Positions 45,560 to 56,444 of a stretch of DNA of 64,000 bases are shown here, in pieces (within the stretch, counting starts at the first letter, position 1; each line of letters opens with the position of its first letter). The position numbers and the translations under genes were made by a program. The notes under the pieces were generated by a model, which did no database searches, was not told where the DNA came from, and worked only from the letters and a program-made list of their open reading frames with translations. The DNA is from Anastrepha obliqua (Eukaryota > Arthropoda > Insecta > Diptera > Tephritidae), in the NCBI RefSeq assembly GCF_027943255.1, contig NC_072893.1:29534001-29598000 (forward strand), written 5' to 3'.

Positions 45560-45775
45560 TCCAAACCATTAACTACAATGCCCTGAAGGGGTCCATAAGC
45601 AATGTTCAAATACTCTGCCAGCTCTCTGATCATTAGCTTGCGGTTATTGATAAATTTTTCTTTTTTTTTATGCTTTCATCAGTTTTCGATGTTGACGGCC
45701 TACTACTACACTCGTCATCCTCGATGGATGGACGATCTCTTCTTAAACTTTGGAAGTCGCAAGTTGGAAGTGGCT
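45560..45775 (-). pseudogene. mariner-like transposase HTH fragment
   Basis: The minus strand gives SRPSTSKTDESIKKKKNLS-like codons and KLMIRELAEYLNIAYGP, the GRPST....I..V......L.IRELA...NI..G segment of GVQW3-like mariners. It could be the N-terminal part of the same copy as 44665-45100, split by the family 3 insertion. Confidence 0.65.
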
Positions 45776-46277
45776 CAAAAATCGCGTTGATTTTTACAAT
45801 TTATTTATTTTATTTTTTGTTTTTTGCTGCGGTCTTGTGTACATATTTTCTCCATGTAACGAGTGTCCGCATTAGTTTTATATGGAAGAAAACACCCGAC
45901 TTCGTCCCAAAATTAATGGGATGCCAAGATTTATTGGGCTGTAAAACTGATTCGGGAGTTTTGAGTATCTAATTAAAAGGTTTGAAATTTCAATGAAAAT
46001 TAAAAAAAAAATGTGTATGGTTTTTGTTGGAAAGTGAGTAAGCAAATAAATTATTTAATGGCTTTCCCACTTCTGGGAGAAATCAATATTTGGTAGAGTG
46101 TTTAGAGCATTCGACGTACTAATTTCGACTATTTCTTTGCCACATTTTGTGCGACCTTTTTAATCTTGGAAATGGCCAAAAATTGTAGGGAACTAGATTT
46201 GATTAAAAGGACGGTATCTCTATTTATAGACCCAGAGTCATTTTATTGCTTAGGAATACATAACTTCGTCAACATCA

Positions 46278-46676
46278 AGACGCACACCACAAATAGGAGG
46301 AGGAGCTCGGCCAAACACCCAAAAAGGGCGTACGCGACAATTAAAAAAAATAAATAAATAATTGGCGCGTACACTTCTGTTAGGTGCTTGGCCGAGCTTC
46401 TCCTCCTATTTGTGGTGTGTGTCTTGATGTTGTTCCACAAATGGAGGGACCTACAGTTTCAAGCCGAATCCGAACGGCAGATATTTTTATGAGGAGCTTT
46501 TTCATGACAGAAATACACTCGGAGGTTTGCCATTGCCTGCCGAGGGGCGACCGCTATTAGAAAAATGTTTTTATTAATTTTGCTTTCACCGAGATTCTAA
46601 CCAACGATCTCTCTGTGAATTCCGAATGGTAATCACGCACCAACCCATTCGGCTACGCGACAATTATATATAATAT
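46278..46676 (+). mobile_element. SINE copy 13a (outer, 5'-truncated), carrying a nested SINE
   Basis: Only the last 65 or so bases of body (AACATCAAGACGCACACCAC through GGGCGTACGCGACAATTA) and a TA-rich tail remain. The flanking AATACATAACTTC occurs at 46265-46277 and 46677-46689, a perfect 13-bp target duplication. The element is split by copy 13b at 46344-46653. Confidence 0.95.
46344..46653 (-). mobile_element. SINE copy 13b (nested, head type A)
   Basis: A nearly full-length minus copy: tail at 46344-46362, body through TCTAATAGCGGTCGCCCCTC, box B region (GGTTAGAATCTC, read minus) and box A side ending GGCCGAATGG-like at 46653. It is flanked by TACGCGACAATTA at 46331-46343 and 46654-46666, a 13-bp duplication of the host SINE tail. 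Confidence 0.95.
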
Positions 46677-46689
46677 AATACATAACTTC

Positions 46690-47060
46690 TCGTCCCTTAT
46701 TCAGGAAGTAAAGGAACTACAAAGAATATCATACCGGGTCAGTCTACCGGGCTTATCGCAATCAAAAGCAGTGATACGAAGCTTTAATCTAAACCGATTT
46801 GAATGTTGCATGGAATTAAATAGGAATATTTTTAGAATCATGACAGAAATCCTAGCAGGTCATGTAGATTGAATTATAATCGTAGTAAACCAGAAATATT
46901 CTCCAATGGAACTTGCAAGTCCTATAGGGAGGAATGATGCATAAACGGCACAAACACTTGGGTAAACATATTTTAATAGATGAGGAAATAAAACCCAATA
47001 AAAAAGGGCAAGTACAAAATTTATGGAGGAAGTTGGCTCAGAAAAGTACTTTGAACCCAT
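46690..47060 (+). pseudogene. possible LINE ORF C-terminus, heavily decayed
   Basis: Plus frames contain LNRNIFRIMTEILAGHVD and, in another frame, NGTCKSYREE, which may be the R.....ILTGH region and the start of a Cys knuckle as in the other I-type LINEs here. Too decayed to be firm. Confidence 0.35.
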
Positions 47061-47121
47061 GAAAGGGGCACCATAGATCTTTCAGGTCAAATTGCTAAGT
47101 ATCTTCACAATAATAATAATA

Positions 47122-48017
47122 CAAAGGGGGATCATGTTGGAGGTACTTTTTCCATCAGGGTTTTTTGACAGATCACGCGTGACTACTGTCAAACTAAATA
47201 CATACTTTTTTTCAGTATTAATTGGCATTTCATCATGGAAAGACTTACGCCTCAACAACGTTTACAAATCGTACAATTGTATTACGAAAATCGACGCTCT
47301 GTGAAAAATGTTAATCGCGCGCTCAGGCCAACTTATGGCGATCAGTGATGAGGTCCATTTTTTGAATTTGGGCTAAAGAGCGACCCGAACTCATCCATGA
47401 ACAGTCATTACATCTATTGAAAACAACCCTTTGGTGCGGCGTATGGCCTACAAGAATAGTCGGCCCATATTTCTCCAAAGACGAGGCTCGCGCCAATGTA
47501 ATAGTGAATGGCGAACGTGCCGAATCGCGCCGTGATAAACGACTTTTTGATGCCGAAAATTGAAGTTAGTGATCTTCACAATGCGCTCGTGGTTCCAACT
47601 AAACGGCGCTACTACGGCGATAGTTTGCGTGATCAATTTATCTTTCGTCTCAGATCAGTAGTTCGAGTCCGTGGCCACCAAGAGCGTTTGATAACACACC
47701 TTCGGACTTAGATTTGTTGTTATATAAAGTCTAAATGCTTTGTGTATAAACCAGCTTCAATTAAGGCATTGGAAGCTAGAATTACTATGGTTATTCACGA
47801 GACACCGACCGAAGTTCCCTAGCGAATCCTTCAAATTGGTGTTTACGGATGGCCGAATTAAGGCGCCGTTACGACCAACATTTGAAAGGGACTATTTTTA
47901 AAAAATAAATTTCATGATTGGTTTTACACAAAAATAATATAGAATGTCCAATCAATTTGGATTTTCGTTGTTTTATTTCAATTTAAAATGCGTTACCTCT
48001 AAATTGATCACCCTTTA
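47122..48017 (+). mobile_element. TA-flanked mariner-like element, family 5 (896 bp)
   Basis: Termini: CAAAGGGGGATCATGTTGGA on the left against TAAAGGGTGATCAATTTAGA on the right (read minus), both followed by GGTA, with TA on each side. The transposase begins at ATG 47235 with MERLTPQQRLQIVQLYYENR and SVKNVNRALRPTYGDQ, then a stop and a deletion; TTLWCGVWPTRIVGPYFSKD and VIVNGERA follow. The rest is frame-broken (YKPASIKALEARI is still recognisable). The DNA-binding end is the best preserved of all copies here. Confidence 0.9.
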
Positions 48018-48019
48018 TA

Positions 48020-50130
48020 AACAATGGCGGTCAAAACTATAGCAGTGCAACATATTGCCGACCATTGACCTTTGCTTTTAGTTTTTTTTATTGAAGTACA
48101 GTTCATGCTACCAAAAACCATATAACTAAAAGTTCCAAACTTCATACAAAACTATAAAAATCTGAAAAAATTTCAAAGTTTTAAGTCAAAATTTTTAGAA
48201 ATATTTGGGGTACGCAGTTTTGTATCCCATTTAATTTTATTTCAATTTTGTGCAGATTCGGAGTAGCTGAAAATTTTTATTGTTTTCCAATTTTTTTGTT
48301 TTTTTTTTGCTTGCGATGTTTGCGCATTTCCTTCCATATAAAAAAATTTCGATAATTCGTTATACGGCAGAAAATGCATACATACATACTATAGATTACG
48401 AGCAGACATTTTTAAAAAATGCTAATTCACTAATTTCAGCAGATTTTTCAAATACATCCCTATTTAGGCCACAATGCCTTTCATCTCACATTTCATTATC
48501 ATTCCTATAAAAAAATGTACGATTCGGTTTAAGGGGTAGTGATAGCATTGAATAGCTGAAAAATCTAAAGGCGCTTACATTATCAAGGAAAACAGTTAAA
48601 TTTAAACCACGAATTGCATTTCAATGTTGTTTTGATTATTTGATGGCTGATTTTTATAACCTGTTTGGAATTGCCTAAAAACCACAACAAATCGTATACC
48701 TCTACCTTTATGTACAAATTTACTGGCTTGCCTATATATGAGTATGATACAACGGTGCACAAGCGAACATCAAATCTGTAAATGCCCCAAAATCATTCAT
48801 GCGATTGTTCAACGAACGAACGGACGGAAAGCCACAACGTCAGAGAGCATTAATCGTACGTCAAATCAAAATCATTTGCAGCCAAACAAAATAGGCAACA
48901 TTAAAAACCACCAACGGACAGTGCACACATGCATTCACATAAACGCATATTCATACATACATGCATACACGTAGATTTACATACCGACATACATACACAT
49001 GCACATACATATGCACATACCATTACTCGCTCTTAAGTACGTACTTGGCTTGTGAATGCTGAATACAATCACAAATACTGGTTTTTTTCGGAAGAGATAA
49101 AAAGCCCCACAGACTGGCTGGCATACAGACAAGCGCACTCTGGGTGATGGAAACTGAAATGAATTTATAAAAAAAAACGCGTTTATGGCGGAAAAATAGT
49201 ATGTGGCACCTTTTTTATTATACCAAAAACTACAACCGCCTGCTGCTACCAAAATTGCAGAAAATGTGGAGCTGGATAGTCAAGTGAACACTTTTGATTC
49301 CTTAAGCATTCGCTCTTATGCACATTGGCGTTTGGTGAAAGGGAAAGTATATATGTACGTATGTATGGCTTATTTAAATTTTACATTGAAGTTATAATGC
49401 TTCTCAAGGTTTCATTAGTACAGTACGGAACTTAAAATGTGCGAGCACTACTTAGAACAGCGCCAAGTAAACAGCTGTCACTTTCGCGAGTACTAAAATA
49501 TAGTGAATACTAAAATGTAACGAACACTAATATGAGACAGTAACAGCAGAACAAAGTCTTACGGGCAGAGCAGAGCTAACATACGATTTCTCGCTGGTTT
49601 CTTTGCCGACCACAACTGATTTCCTCCACATCTATAAATGCATTAGCGAGCGCTGTCTAGTCTGTCTAGAAAAAGTATGATCTAACAAAAATCTTCCAAC
49701 CACAATCTGAAAGTGTGAAAGTATTTTGGACAATCGATACTAGAATTTTTTTAAAAATGCAAATGATTTGCAGAACCAATTTCGCGAGTCCTCAATTATT
49801 TTTAACATTAAACTACAAGGTGACTTCTAAAGCTCATGCGATGGTCCAAATTTATAGGCCGCCGCTCTTCTTCTGTGAACAAAATTTATCTCACATTGTC
49901 TCAAGCAGCTTCTCCGCCAAAATTGCTCCAGACATGCACTCTTCCATTTATTAAGACAATCGAGAGTATTTCTGTAGTTTTCAGTTCTGCCTATAAACCA
50001 AAAACTATTAAGCCGAGCGCAAATTAAAGCTAAAGACCAAAGCAATAATCCAAAATTCAAAGATTGAGAAGTATTTGAAGCAGCCTTTGCTTATTTGAGC
50101 CATGGCCTCTGTCACCATTCCTCAGAATTT
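48020..50130. other. unassigned DNA, partly dispersed repeat
   Basis: 48060-48260 shares ACCATATAACT and TTTTTAGAAA..TTTG.GTACGCAGTTTTG motifs with 18410-18545 and 2657-2712. 48945-49020 is a CATACATA-rich patch. 49486-49536 holds three 17-bp imperfect repeats, listed separately. No gene. Confidence 0.45.
49486..49536 (+). repeat. three imperfect 17-bp direct repeats
   Basis: GCGAGTACTAAAATATA, GTGAATACTAAAATGTA and ACGAACACTAATATGAG follow each other without gaps. About 100 bp downstream is TCTATAAATG (49632), a TATA-like sequence. Could be the regulatory part of a retroelement LTR or a host promoter. Confidence 0.6.
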
Positions 50131-50136
50131 CATATA

Positions 50137-50312
50137 CAAGGTGGCGCAAAATTAATCACCCCATCAGAAAATTTATAATTAGACACCTGCGGCATACAAA
50201 CAGACAGGCAATGGAGCTCAAAAAGGTCTCAAACCCACAAAATTATTTATTTTTTATTTAGTGAAAAAGATATTCAAAAACTAAGTTAGATGATTAATTT
50301 TGCGCCACCTTG
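50137..50312. mobile_element. 176-bp MITE of family 4, perfect 22-bp termini
   Basis: The left end starts CAAGGTGGCGCAAAATTAAT and the first 22 bases are exactly inverted at 50291-50312. TA flanks both sides (50135-50136, 50313-50314). No coding. The termini match the longer element at 14552-14938. Confidence 0.95.
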
Positions 50313-50402
50313 TAAAGTGAGAACTGTAAACTTTGAGGTGGCATAAAATAGAAAAAATTGCTTATACAAATATTTGGCTACGCAAAGTTCTGGCTGCATG
50401 TA

Positions 50403-50779
50403 AAGGGTGGTTAAGTTTCAAGGGCCGATTTTGATTTTGAATAAAATACAATTTTTTTAGGAAATTATTGTCATTTCTCTTTATTATGATGTTGGTATGG
50501 CTCAACTACGTATGGAATAAAATATAGGCCAATTGGCCGCCGCGGCCTCGGTGGCACACCTCCATCCGATGGTCCAAATTTTCGCTGACGCTGAGGCATA
50601 ATTGAGGTTCTATGCCGTTAATGTGCCGATTTATCTCATGCTTTAGCTCTTGAATTGTTGCTGGCTTATCGACGTACACCTTTTCTTTCAAATAACCACA
50701 AAGAAAGAAGCCCAACGGGGTCGTTGACGTTTAGGTGTGGTTCACATTCAACATCGGTCCTTGAAATTTAACCACCCTT
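50403..50779 (-). mobile_element. TA-flanked mariner-like deletion derivative (377 bp), family 5-related
   Basis: Ends AAGGGTGGTTAAGTTTCAAG and, inverted, AAGGGTGGTTAAATTTCAAG with TA duplications at 50401-50402 and 50780-50781. The only coding left, on the minus strand, is FFLCGYLKEKVYVDKPATIQ, ELKHEINRHI and GGQLAYILFHT, the C-terminal end after the third catalytic Asp of the FFLWGY.K type. Confidence 0.95.
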
Positions 50780-50799
50780 TATAATATGTTCGCACATGA

Positions 50800-51640
50800 C
50801 TAGGCTATCTATTTTTTCGAGCTTAACTCGCAATCCATAATGCCAGTCTTAACCCCCTTAAATCTCCTGGTTTTCGCGATATCTGGCCAATGATGCTTCA
50901 GAGAACAAGTACCTTGGTGGTTCCTGTCCTACAGAAATCTACAATATCGCTTTTAACTACGCCCCACCAACCGGAAGAAAACGATGGTTGTCTTCATACC
51001 CAAGGCAGGCAGAAGGGGACACGACTCGACCACAAACTTCAGTCCTACAAGCCTTCCTCAGTTATCCTAAAGTTACTTGAAATATTGATTGGTTATCATA
51101 TCCGAGAGCACATCGAATCCAAATTATCCCTAGTGCGGTATGCTTACCCGAAAGGGAAATCCACGGAAACAGTCCCACAGGGACTGTGGGAAAATCTCTA
51201 CAGTGCACAGAATTGACTTTGGGGGCCTTCATAGATATAGAGAATGATTTTAAAAACGTTAGGGCGGAGTCAATTGTCGCTGCATTAGATAGACTAGAGT
51301 TGGAAAGACCTATCTCTCTCTATATCTCGTCCCTCCTTGACTGCAAGGGAGTCACTAAATTCGTGCACAGTGGGACGCCGCTGGTGGTATATTCTCACCT
51401 AGTTGCAATTAATGAAGTTCTGACAATGTTGAATAAGGTTGGGGTTAAAGTAGTAGCATACGCCGATGACGTAGTCCTAATGGTATTGGGAGCATTTCTC
51501 TCAATCCAGGCTGAGATTTTGGCAATGTCAGTGGCTGTACTCCCAGTTGCGACCTCTGAGCCAACTCTGACACAAAGAAGCTAATGCTATTTACCAGAAA
51601 ATATAAACCTCCACACGTCAAAGTAAAAACTAAATAAATT
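50800..51640 (+). pseudogene. Jockey/R1-like LINE reverse transcriptase fragment
   Basis: In order: PLNLLVFAISGQ-like degraded start, KTMVVFIPKAGRRG-like segment in a shifted frame (50980-51020), SSVILKLLEILIGYHIREHI, LGAFIDIENDFKNVRAESIV (motif A; D-I-E kept), SGTPLVVYSHLVAINEVL where the GTPQGGVLSPLLW motif should be, VVAYADDVVLMVLGAFLSIQ (motif C intact), and KKLMLFTRKYKPPHVKVK in another frame at 51565. Ends against a minus-strand mariner. Confidence 0.8.
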
Positions 51641-52523
51641 GGACGGGTGCAAAGAAAGAAGGTTTGTAGAAGCTACAACTTTACTCCATCTTTCAGGCAG
51701 CATGCGGATTCTTTTGACGAAAAATTCGAGTTCTTTTGACTTAATCCATTCGTTGAGCCAGTTTGCGATGCTCCCGTAAGAAGTGAACCGCTCTCCAATA
51801 AGGGCGGACTGCATTGATCGGAGCAGATGTTAATCTGAAGGTACAATGTCTGGGGAATACGGCGGTTGGGGCAAGATTTCCCAATTCAGTTCCTCTAAAT
51901 ATTTATGGACCGCTTTGTGTGGCTTGGCGTTGTCATGCATCAAAATCAGTTTATCATGCCTACCGTCTACCGTCCCATTTCGGCCGCTTTTTTTTGAGAG
52001 CTCGATTCAAACGCATTAGCTGTAGTCGGTAACAATCGCCAGTGATAGTTTCAGATGGTTTAAGGAATTCATAATAGATGACACCCTTTTGATCCTACCA
52101 GATGCACAACATAACCTTTGAAGCATGATAATTTTTTTCGCACCTAGTTCACCCGGCAGGCTCCAACATTTTCGACGCTTAGGGTTATCATAATAGATCC
52201 ATTTTACCTCGCCAGTGGCGATGCGTTGCAGGAAACCTTTTCTTTTCTGCCGTTCAAGAAGCATCTCACACATCACCCAACGTCTCTCTTTATCCCTCTC
52301 CTTCAATTGATGTGTCAACCAATTACCTGCTTTCTGGATCATTTCCATCGCGTGCAAACGTTTACCGACGGTTGATCTGTCTACATCCAACTCTTTAGAC
52401 TTATCATCAAGGGTTCGACATGCGTCTTCGTGCAATAATTGTATATAATACATTTTTCTTTGAAAGATAATAATCAAGCATGACTTCCAGCAAATGTTCT
52501 TTTTTCGGGACGAGCGTAGACAT
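51595..52523 (-). pseudogene. mariner transposase, mellifera-like, near full span
   Basis: The start is MSTLVPKKEHLLEVMLDYYL at 52523. About 40 codons are then deleted, and the frame goes on with LLHEDACRTLDDKSKELDVD, RSTVGKRLHAMEMIQKAGNW and LLERQKRKGFLQRIATGEVK (first catalytic region). After frameshifts come KLILMHDNAKPHKAVHKYLE (second Asp), LPQPPYSPD-like codons, and LIGERFTSYGSIANWLNEWI with IRMLPERWSKVVAS at the C-terminus. No inverted termini were identified. The left end abuts LINE coding sequence, so it may have inserted into that LINE. Confidence 0.85.
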
Positions 52524-52539
52524 TTCTGACGTCAGATAA

Positions 52540-53130
52540 GAAAGGATCTTTACGCTTCAAACGAGTGTCAACTACTGCGATCAAGACCTCACATATACAC
52601 CTTCAAATCACCAGGTTATTACTAGAGCGAACACAAAAATAGTAACAACACCTCTTTTACGAGGGCGGAAACTTATTCCCATACCCAATAATTATACAAA
52701 CCAAAAACACTAAAGTATTGAATCAAACCAATTTCTATGGAGAAAAACATTTCAGAATTGTATTGACAGCTGATTGTAAATTTTGCAGCTAATCTTCCAT
52801 GTGCAAAGGTTATGGTGGGTTGTTTAATTTTTGTGGATTTATTGCTAATCACTGCATGCGACTTATAGTGACATAACCTACTTTTATTTTCCAAGCTCTA
52901 TGAGGAAAATTCTATGAGACCAGAAATTTTTCTGATTTTGTTGCGCTGTGTTTATTTGTTGTTTTTAGGTTAAACGTTTTCTTACTTTTCTACTTACTTT
53001 TCTTACAACATAAATCAGAATTTCATATTTTTGCAAAAATAAATAATAATAAATAATTTTTTGAACCTTTTAAATATCTTCAAAGCCATTGAAAAACTAC
53101 ACAGGTGCAAAATATAGCAAACTTAAATAG
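52540..53130. other. unassigned AT-rich DNA
   Basis: Nothing recognised apart from A/T tracts. Confidence 0.4.
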
Positions 53131-53136
53131 CTTTAA

Positions 53137-53741
53137 GGTGTTAGGGGTAGTCAGAGGCCCGAAAAAGTCTTTTTCTTTCAATCTTTTTTTTTTTTGCTAG
53201 TCAGTTGCTTTATTTTACAAAAATCAAAACACAGAATTCCCTTGCGGTGATCATCAAAAGTCCTTGGAGATTCATCTAAAATCAATCGGGCAAGAGAAAT
53301 TAGTTTCATTAATAGATAATCTTGTGCCTGATCATTTTTCAAAATTAATAATATGGCGGCCTCAGGAAATATTTTTCAGGTTTTCGAGAAAAAATAACTG
53401 TTTAAAAAAATCGAAGTTTTTGGAATAAAAAATCCTTCGATCAGACACGAGTTTTTTATGTTGTTCAAAAGCAGTATAAATTTTACTTGAAATCTATCAA
53501 ACGGTTTTTAAGTTACAGTGATCACCAGTTCAAAAACATAGTTTTAAGAAAACGCATTTAAAGTTTTGCTACTTACTCCCGAACGCTCCGGAGCGCCGAG
53601 CGCCTTTTGTTAATTGTTGAATAATTCGAAAAGTATTTGTCGGATTCACTTCAAATTTTCACACAATATTTTTAAGATATTATACTATAAGAAAATGCAA
53701 AAAAATTCAATTTTTTGAAAATTCTGACTACCCCTAATCCC
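53137..53741. mobile_element. 605-bp TTAA-flanked MITE (piggyBac- or Kolobok-type)
   Basis: Termini GGTGTTAGGGGTAGTCAGA and, inverted, GGGATTAGGGGTAGTCAGA are immediately bounded by TTAA at 53133-53136 and 53742-53745. TTAA duplication is the hallmark of piggyBac and Kolobok transposons. No transposase frame. The interior contains GCTCCGGAGC, a short palindrome, at 53586-53595. Confidence 0.9.
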
Positions 53742-53749
53742 TTAATTTG

Positions 53750-54325
53750 ATATATAACTTATTTTTATCGATTAACGGATTCTACAGAAATTAGACATTT
53801 TTAAGATCAACCTTTTTTCTTTAACTCAAAACCGTTATTTGGCCATATCTCGAAATTTACATGATAGGAAAAAAAACTTATGTAGATTTTCGGACTCAGC
53901 GAGCGTTTTTATATAGGAATTGAATGGTCTAATTTCTCTGTATTTTTGGCTCTAAACTAGAGTAATTGAAAAGGTTAAATATTTTATATCTTTTCAGCTC
54001 CACAAATATTTTTCGCTATACTCGTATGAACGTAAACCAACAATAACACTGATTTACCGCCTCTCTACTGCTACTTCTCTTGATCAACTTGAAATTTCAC
54101 AAATTGTTTGCAATGATTAATCATTAATGATTGGTTTTTAGCAACCACTTTTCCAAGTTTAATTTGATTTAATCAATTACCAGGTATTTAATTGAGATAC
54201 CAAAAAATTACAAATACTTTAAGTACAAAGAATTCACTGCACACAAAAACATACCCATACTCTCATACTCCCATACTCTCAGTTTTAGTGCAAAATAGCA
54301 GATTGTATCGCCAATAATGAAAAGT
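53750..54325. other. unassigned AT-rich DNA (presumed first intron of the minus-strand gene)
   Basis: Lies just downstream of the splice donor of the exon at 54335-54421, read on the minus strand. No second exon is visible. Confidence 0.35.
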
Positions 54326-54334
54326 GAAACTCAC

Positions 54335-54421
54335 CCGTACGAAACAAAACGATAAATTGGCATCTGAGCTGTTGCCGCTGCTGTTAGCCGTATCGGCCGT
54401 GCTGGTCGATGTGGTATCCAT
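54335..54421 (-). CDS. putative first coding exon of a host gene
   Basis: The minus strand starts ATGG at 54421 and encodes 29 residues, MDTTSTSTADTANSSGNSSD then ANLSFCFVR, ending at CGG followed by GTGAGT (donor at 54334), a consensus fly splice site. An in-frame TAA lies six codons upstream (54439-54437), so this ATG is the natural first Met. The leader above it (54440-54600) is rich in CAA/CAG and ACAGC, as many fly 5' UTRs are. Codons are GC-rich at the third position compared with surrounding DNA. A low-complexity Ser/Thr N-terminus does not identify the protein, and no downstream exon was found, so the gene's identity is unknown. Confidence 0.4.
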
Positions 54422-54600
54422 TCTGTTGCTGTTATTTTACTTTATTTTATTTTATTTCGTTTGCTGTTTCTTGCCTGTTAAGCTTTCGGTGTTGTTGAAG
54501 ATGCTGTTAGTTGCTCAGCACCGTTGTTCTGTGGGCACTGAAACTGAAGCTGTGGCTGTAGCACACCAACCATTCAATACAAAATATTCGCGTGCAGATA
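54422..54600 (-). other. probable 5' UTR of the exon at 54335-54421
   Basis: Inferred only from position and composition. Its upstream limit is not defined by a visible TATA box or initiator. Confidence 0.25.
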
Positions 54601-54959
54601 TTTGCGCGTATTTTTTATTTATTTTATTTTATTTTTTTTTTCTATTGTAGTTGTTGTTCGAAAGTAGATACCTCAAAGTTCCGCAATGGACGGTGGTTTT
54701 TCACTCTTATTCGCGCACCTGTTCACGTCTTCCTCGTTATTAGCAACTGTATACACTCGTGCGTGTACGTGCATGCATTACACTCTACTTATACATGCAT
54801 ATGTATGTATGTGCATATGTACGCGTAGAAGTAGTATTCACTTTCAGCGCTATGCACAGCAATTGAAAATCAAAAGCGTTTTATTTACTTTGCTCCAGTG
54901 AAAGAAAAATCATTTGTTTCTTACTTATTTCTGCACTAAAAATTCACTTAATTCTCGTT

Positions 54960-55540
54960 TTGAATTTGTACCAAATATTTTGTTTGATTTTTTTTTTTTT
55001 TTTTTTTTTGAAATTTGCTACTTGTTTAATAAACTTGTTCAATTTCACGTATTAAATCTAGATATTTGTTTTAATTACTTTCCATAAATTTGCACGCGCA
55101 ATCGTTAGCCAAATCACGAATTGTGATGTTGAACACCAGACCAAACAGTTGATGAAGCAGCAGCGGAAACACACACGGAATGGCCTAAACACAATTGCAT
55201 GACCGATTTTGCTTATTGTTTGATGATTTGTTATTTCGTTCCGAATTGAATGGACAGCAACAATCCTTCGTGTCTTAATTTGTATTCATGATTTTGTATT
55301 TATTCTCACATCTGGAAAAAGAAAGACAAGAGAAATGTTAATTGGAACTAAAAAGTTAATAACAAAGAATCTCAAAACTGCAATAGAATTAAAATTAAAA
55401 ATATATTTTCTCAACAAAATTTTAGCGGGGCAAGCAATTTTAGTATAATTTTTATAAAATATAGTAAATTAATTCAGAAATTAAGGGCTTACATATGTAT
55501 GTATGTCCAGAAATTTCAAAAAATAAATTTTTTTTTAAGT
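54960..55540. other. unassigned DNA, possible upstream region of the 54.4 kb gene
   Basis: A 25-base T run lies at 54985-55010. 55070-55300 is less AT-rich, unique-looking sequence. No elements identified. Confidence 0.3.
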
Positions 55541-55543
55541 ATA

Positions 55544-56444
55544 CAGGGTGAACGATATGAAGTGTTACCTATTCAAAACACCATAACTTTTTTGTGTGAA
55601 ATTAGTTTTTATTAATTACAAAGACAAAATTGTTCAAAAATGATTACAATTTTAACATATATTCACTTTAGCTCGATATGACCACCTTTTGCCTTGACTA
55701 TAGCCTTCAAACGGTCAAAAAATGAGTTTCATGCTGTACAAATGTGATCTTGAGGTATTTTGGCCCATTCTCGTATAATCGCTTTTTTCAGCGCATCCAT
55801 ACCTACTGGCATTTGAGTGTTTATGAATTGCTCAATTGGGAATTTTTTTCATCAGAAAACACAATGTTAGGAAATTCGCCACGTTCGTGCAAGCGCCACA
55901 ACTCCTTTGCTCTTTCGCACCGAACTTTTGTTTGCTGGGGTGAAAGATGGTGTGCTTTTTGGAACTTGGAAGCCTTGACCTTGAGCCCATTTTTCAATAT
56001 GCGTCGAATGCTGTATTGCGATATTTTCAGTTCTTTGGCCATTTTACTTCCACTTCGACGTGGGTTTCGTTCAAGTCGAGCCTTCACTTTCCGAACCATT
56101 TCTGGCGTTGTTGCGGTTTTTTTTGGGGTCCACCTCCATAGCGTTTTGCAATGCTACCAGTATCATTGTAACGTTTTATAGTGCGATACACAAACATTTT
56201 ATTCACTTTGAGGTGACTGAGCTCACATGGCTGGTTGTGATTTTCCAGCCAAATATGACGCAATGACGCTATTACGTTTGAATTCCATCACAGAAAAAAA
56301 AAATCAACAAAACTGAGACGCAAATGCTTTTGATGGCTTATAAACAATATATTGAACTGTCATTAGAACAATTTTGACGTTGATGTCATGGGGCGTTTTA
56401 CAGATACAAGCAGTGTGAAGTTGGTAACACTTCATATCACCCTG
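55544..56444 (-). mobile_element. TA-flanked Tc1/mariner element, family 3 (901 bp)
   Basis: ATATGAAGTGTTACC at 55555-55569 recurs inverted at 56423-56437. The outer ends are CAGGGTGAACG and CAGGGTG, both with TA (55542-55543, 56445-56446). On the minus strand the N-terminal transposase reads MVRKVKARLERNPRRSGSKM, AKELKISQYSIRRILKNGLK and ERAKELWRLHERGEFPNIVF, SDEKN (first catalytic Asp intact), then breaks. The C-terminal half, with the second and third catalytic residues, is deleted or unrecognisable. Same family as 12302-12665 and 45165-45480. Confidence 0.9.

Noticed and set aside
54324..54650. 108-codon plus-strand frame
   Set aside because: Antisense of the better-supported minus exon and its leader; hydrophobic character arises from T-runs.
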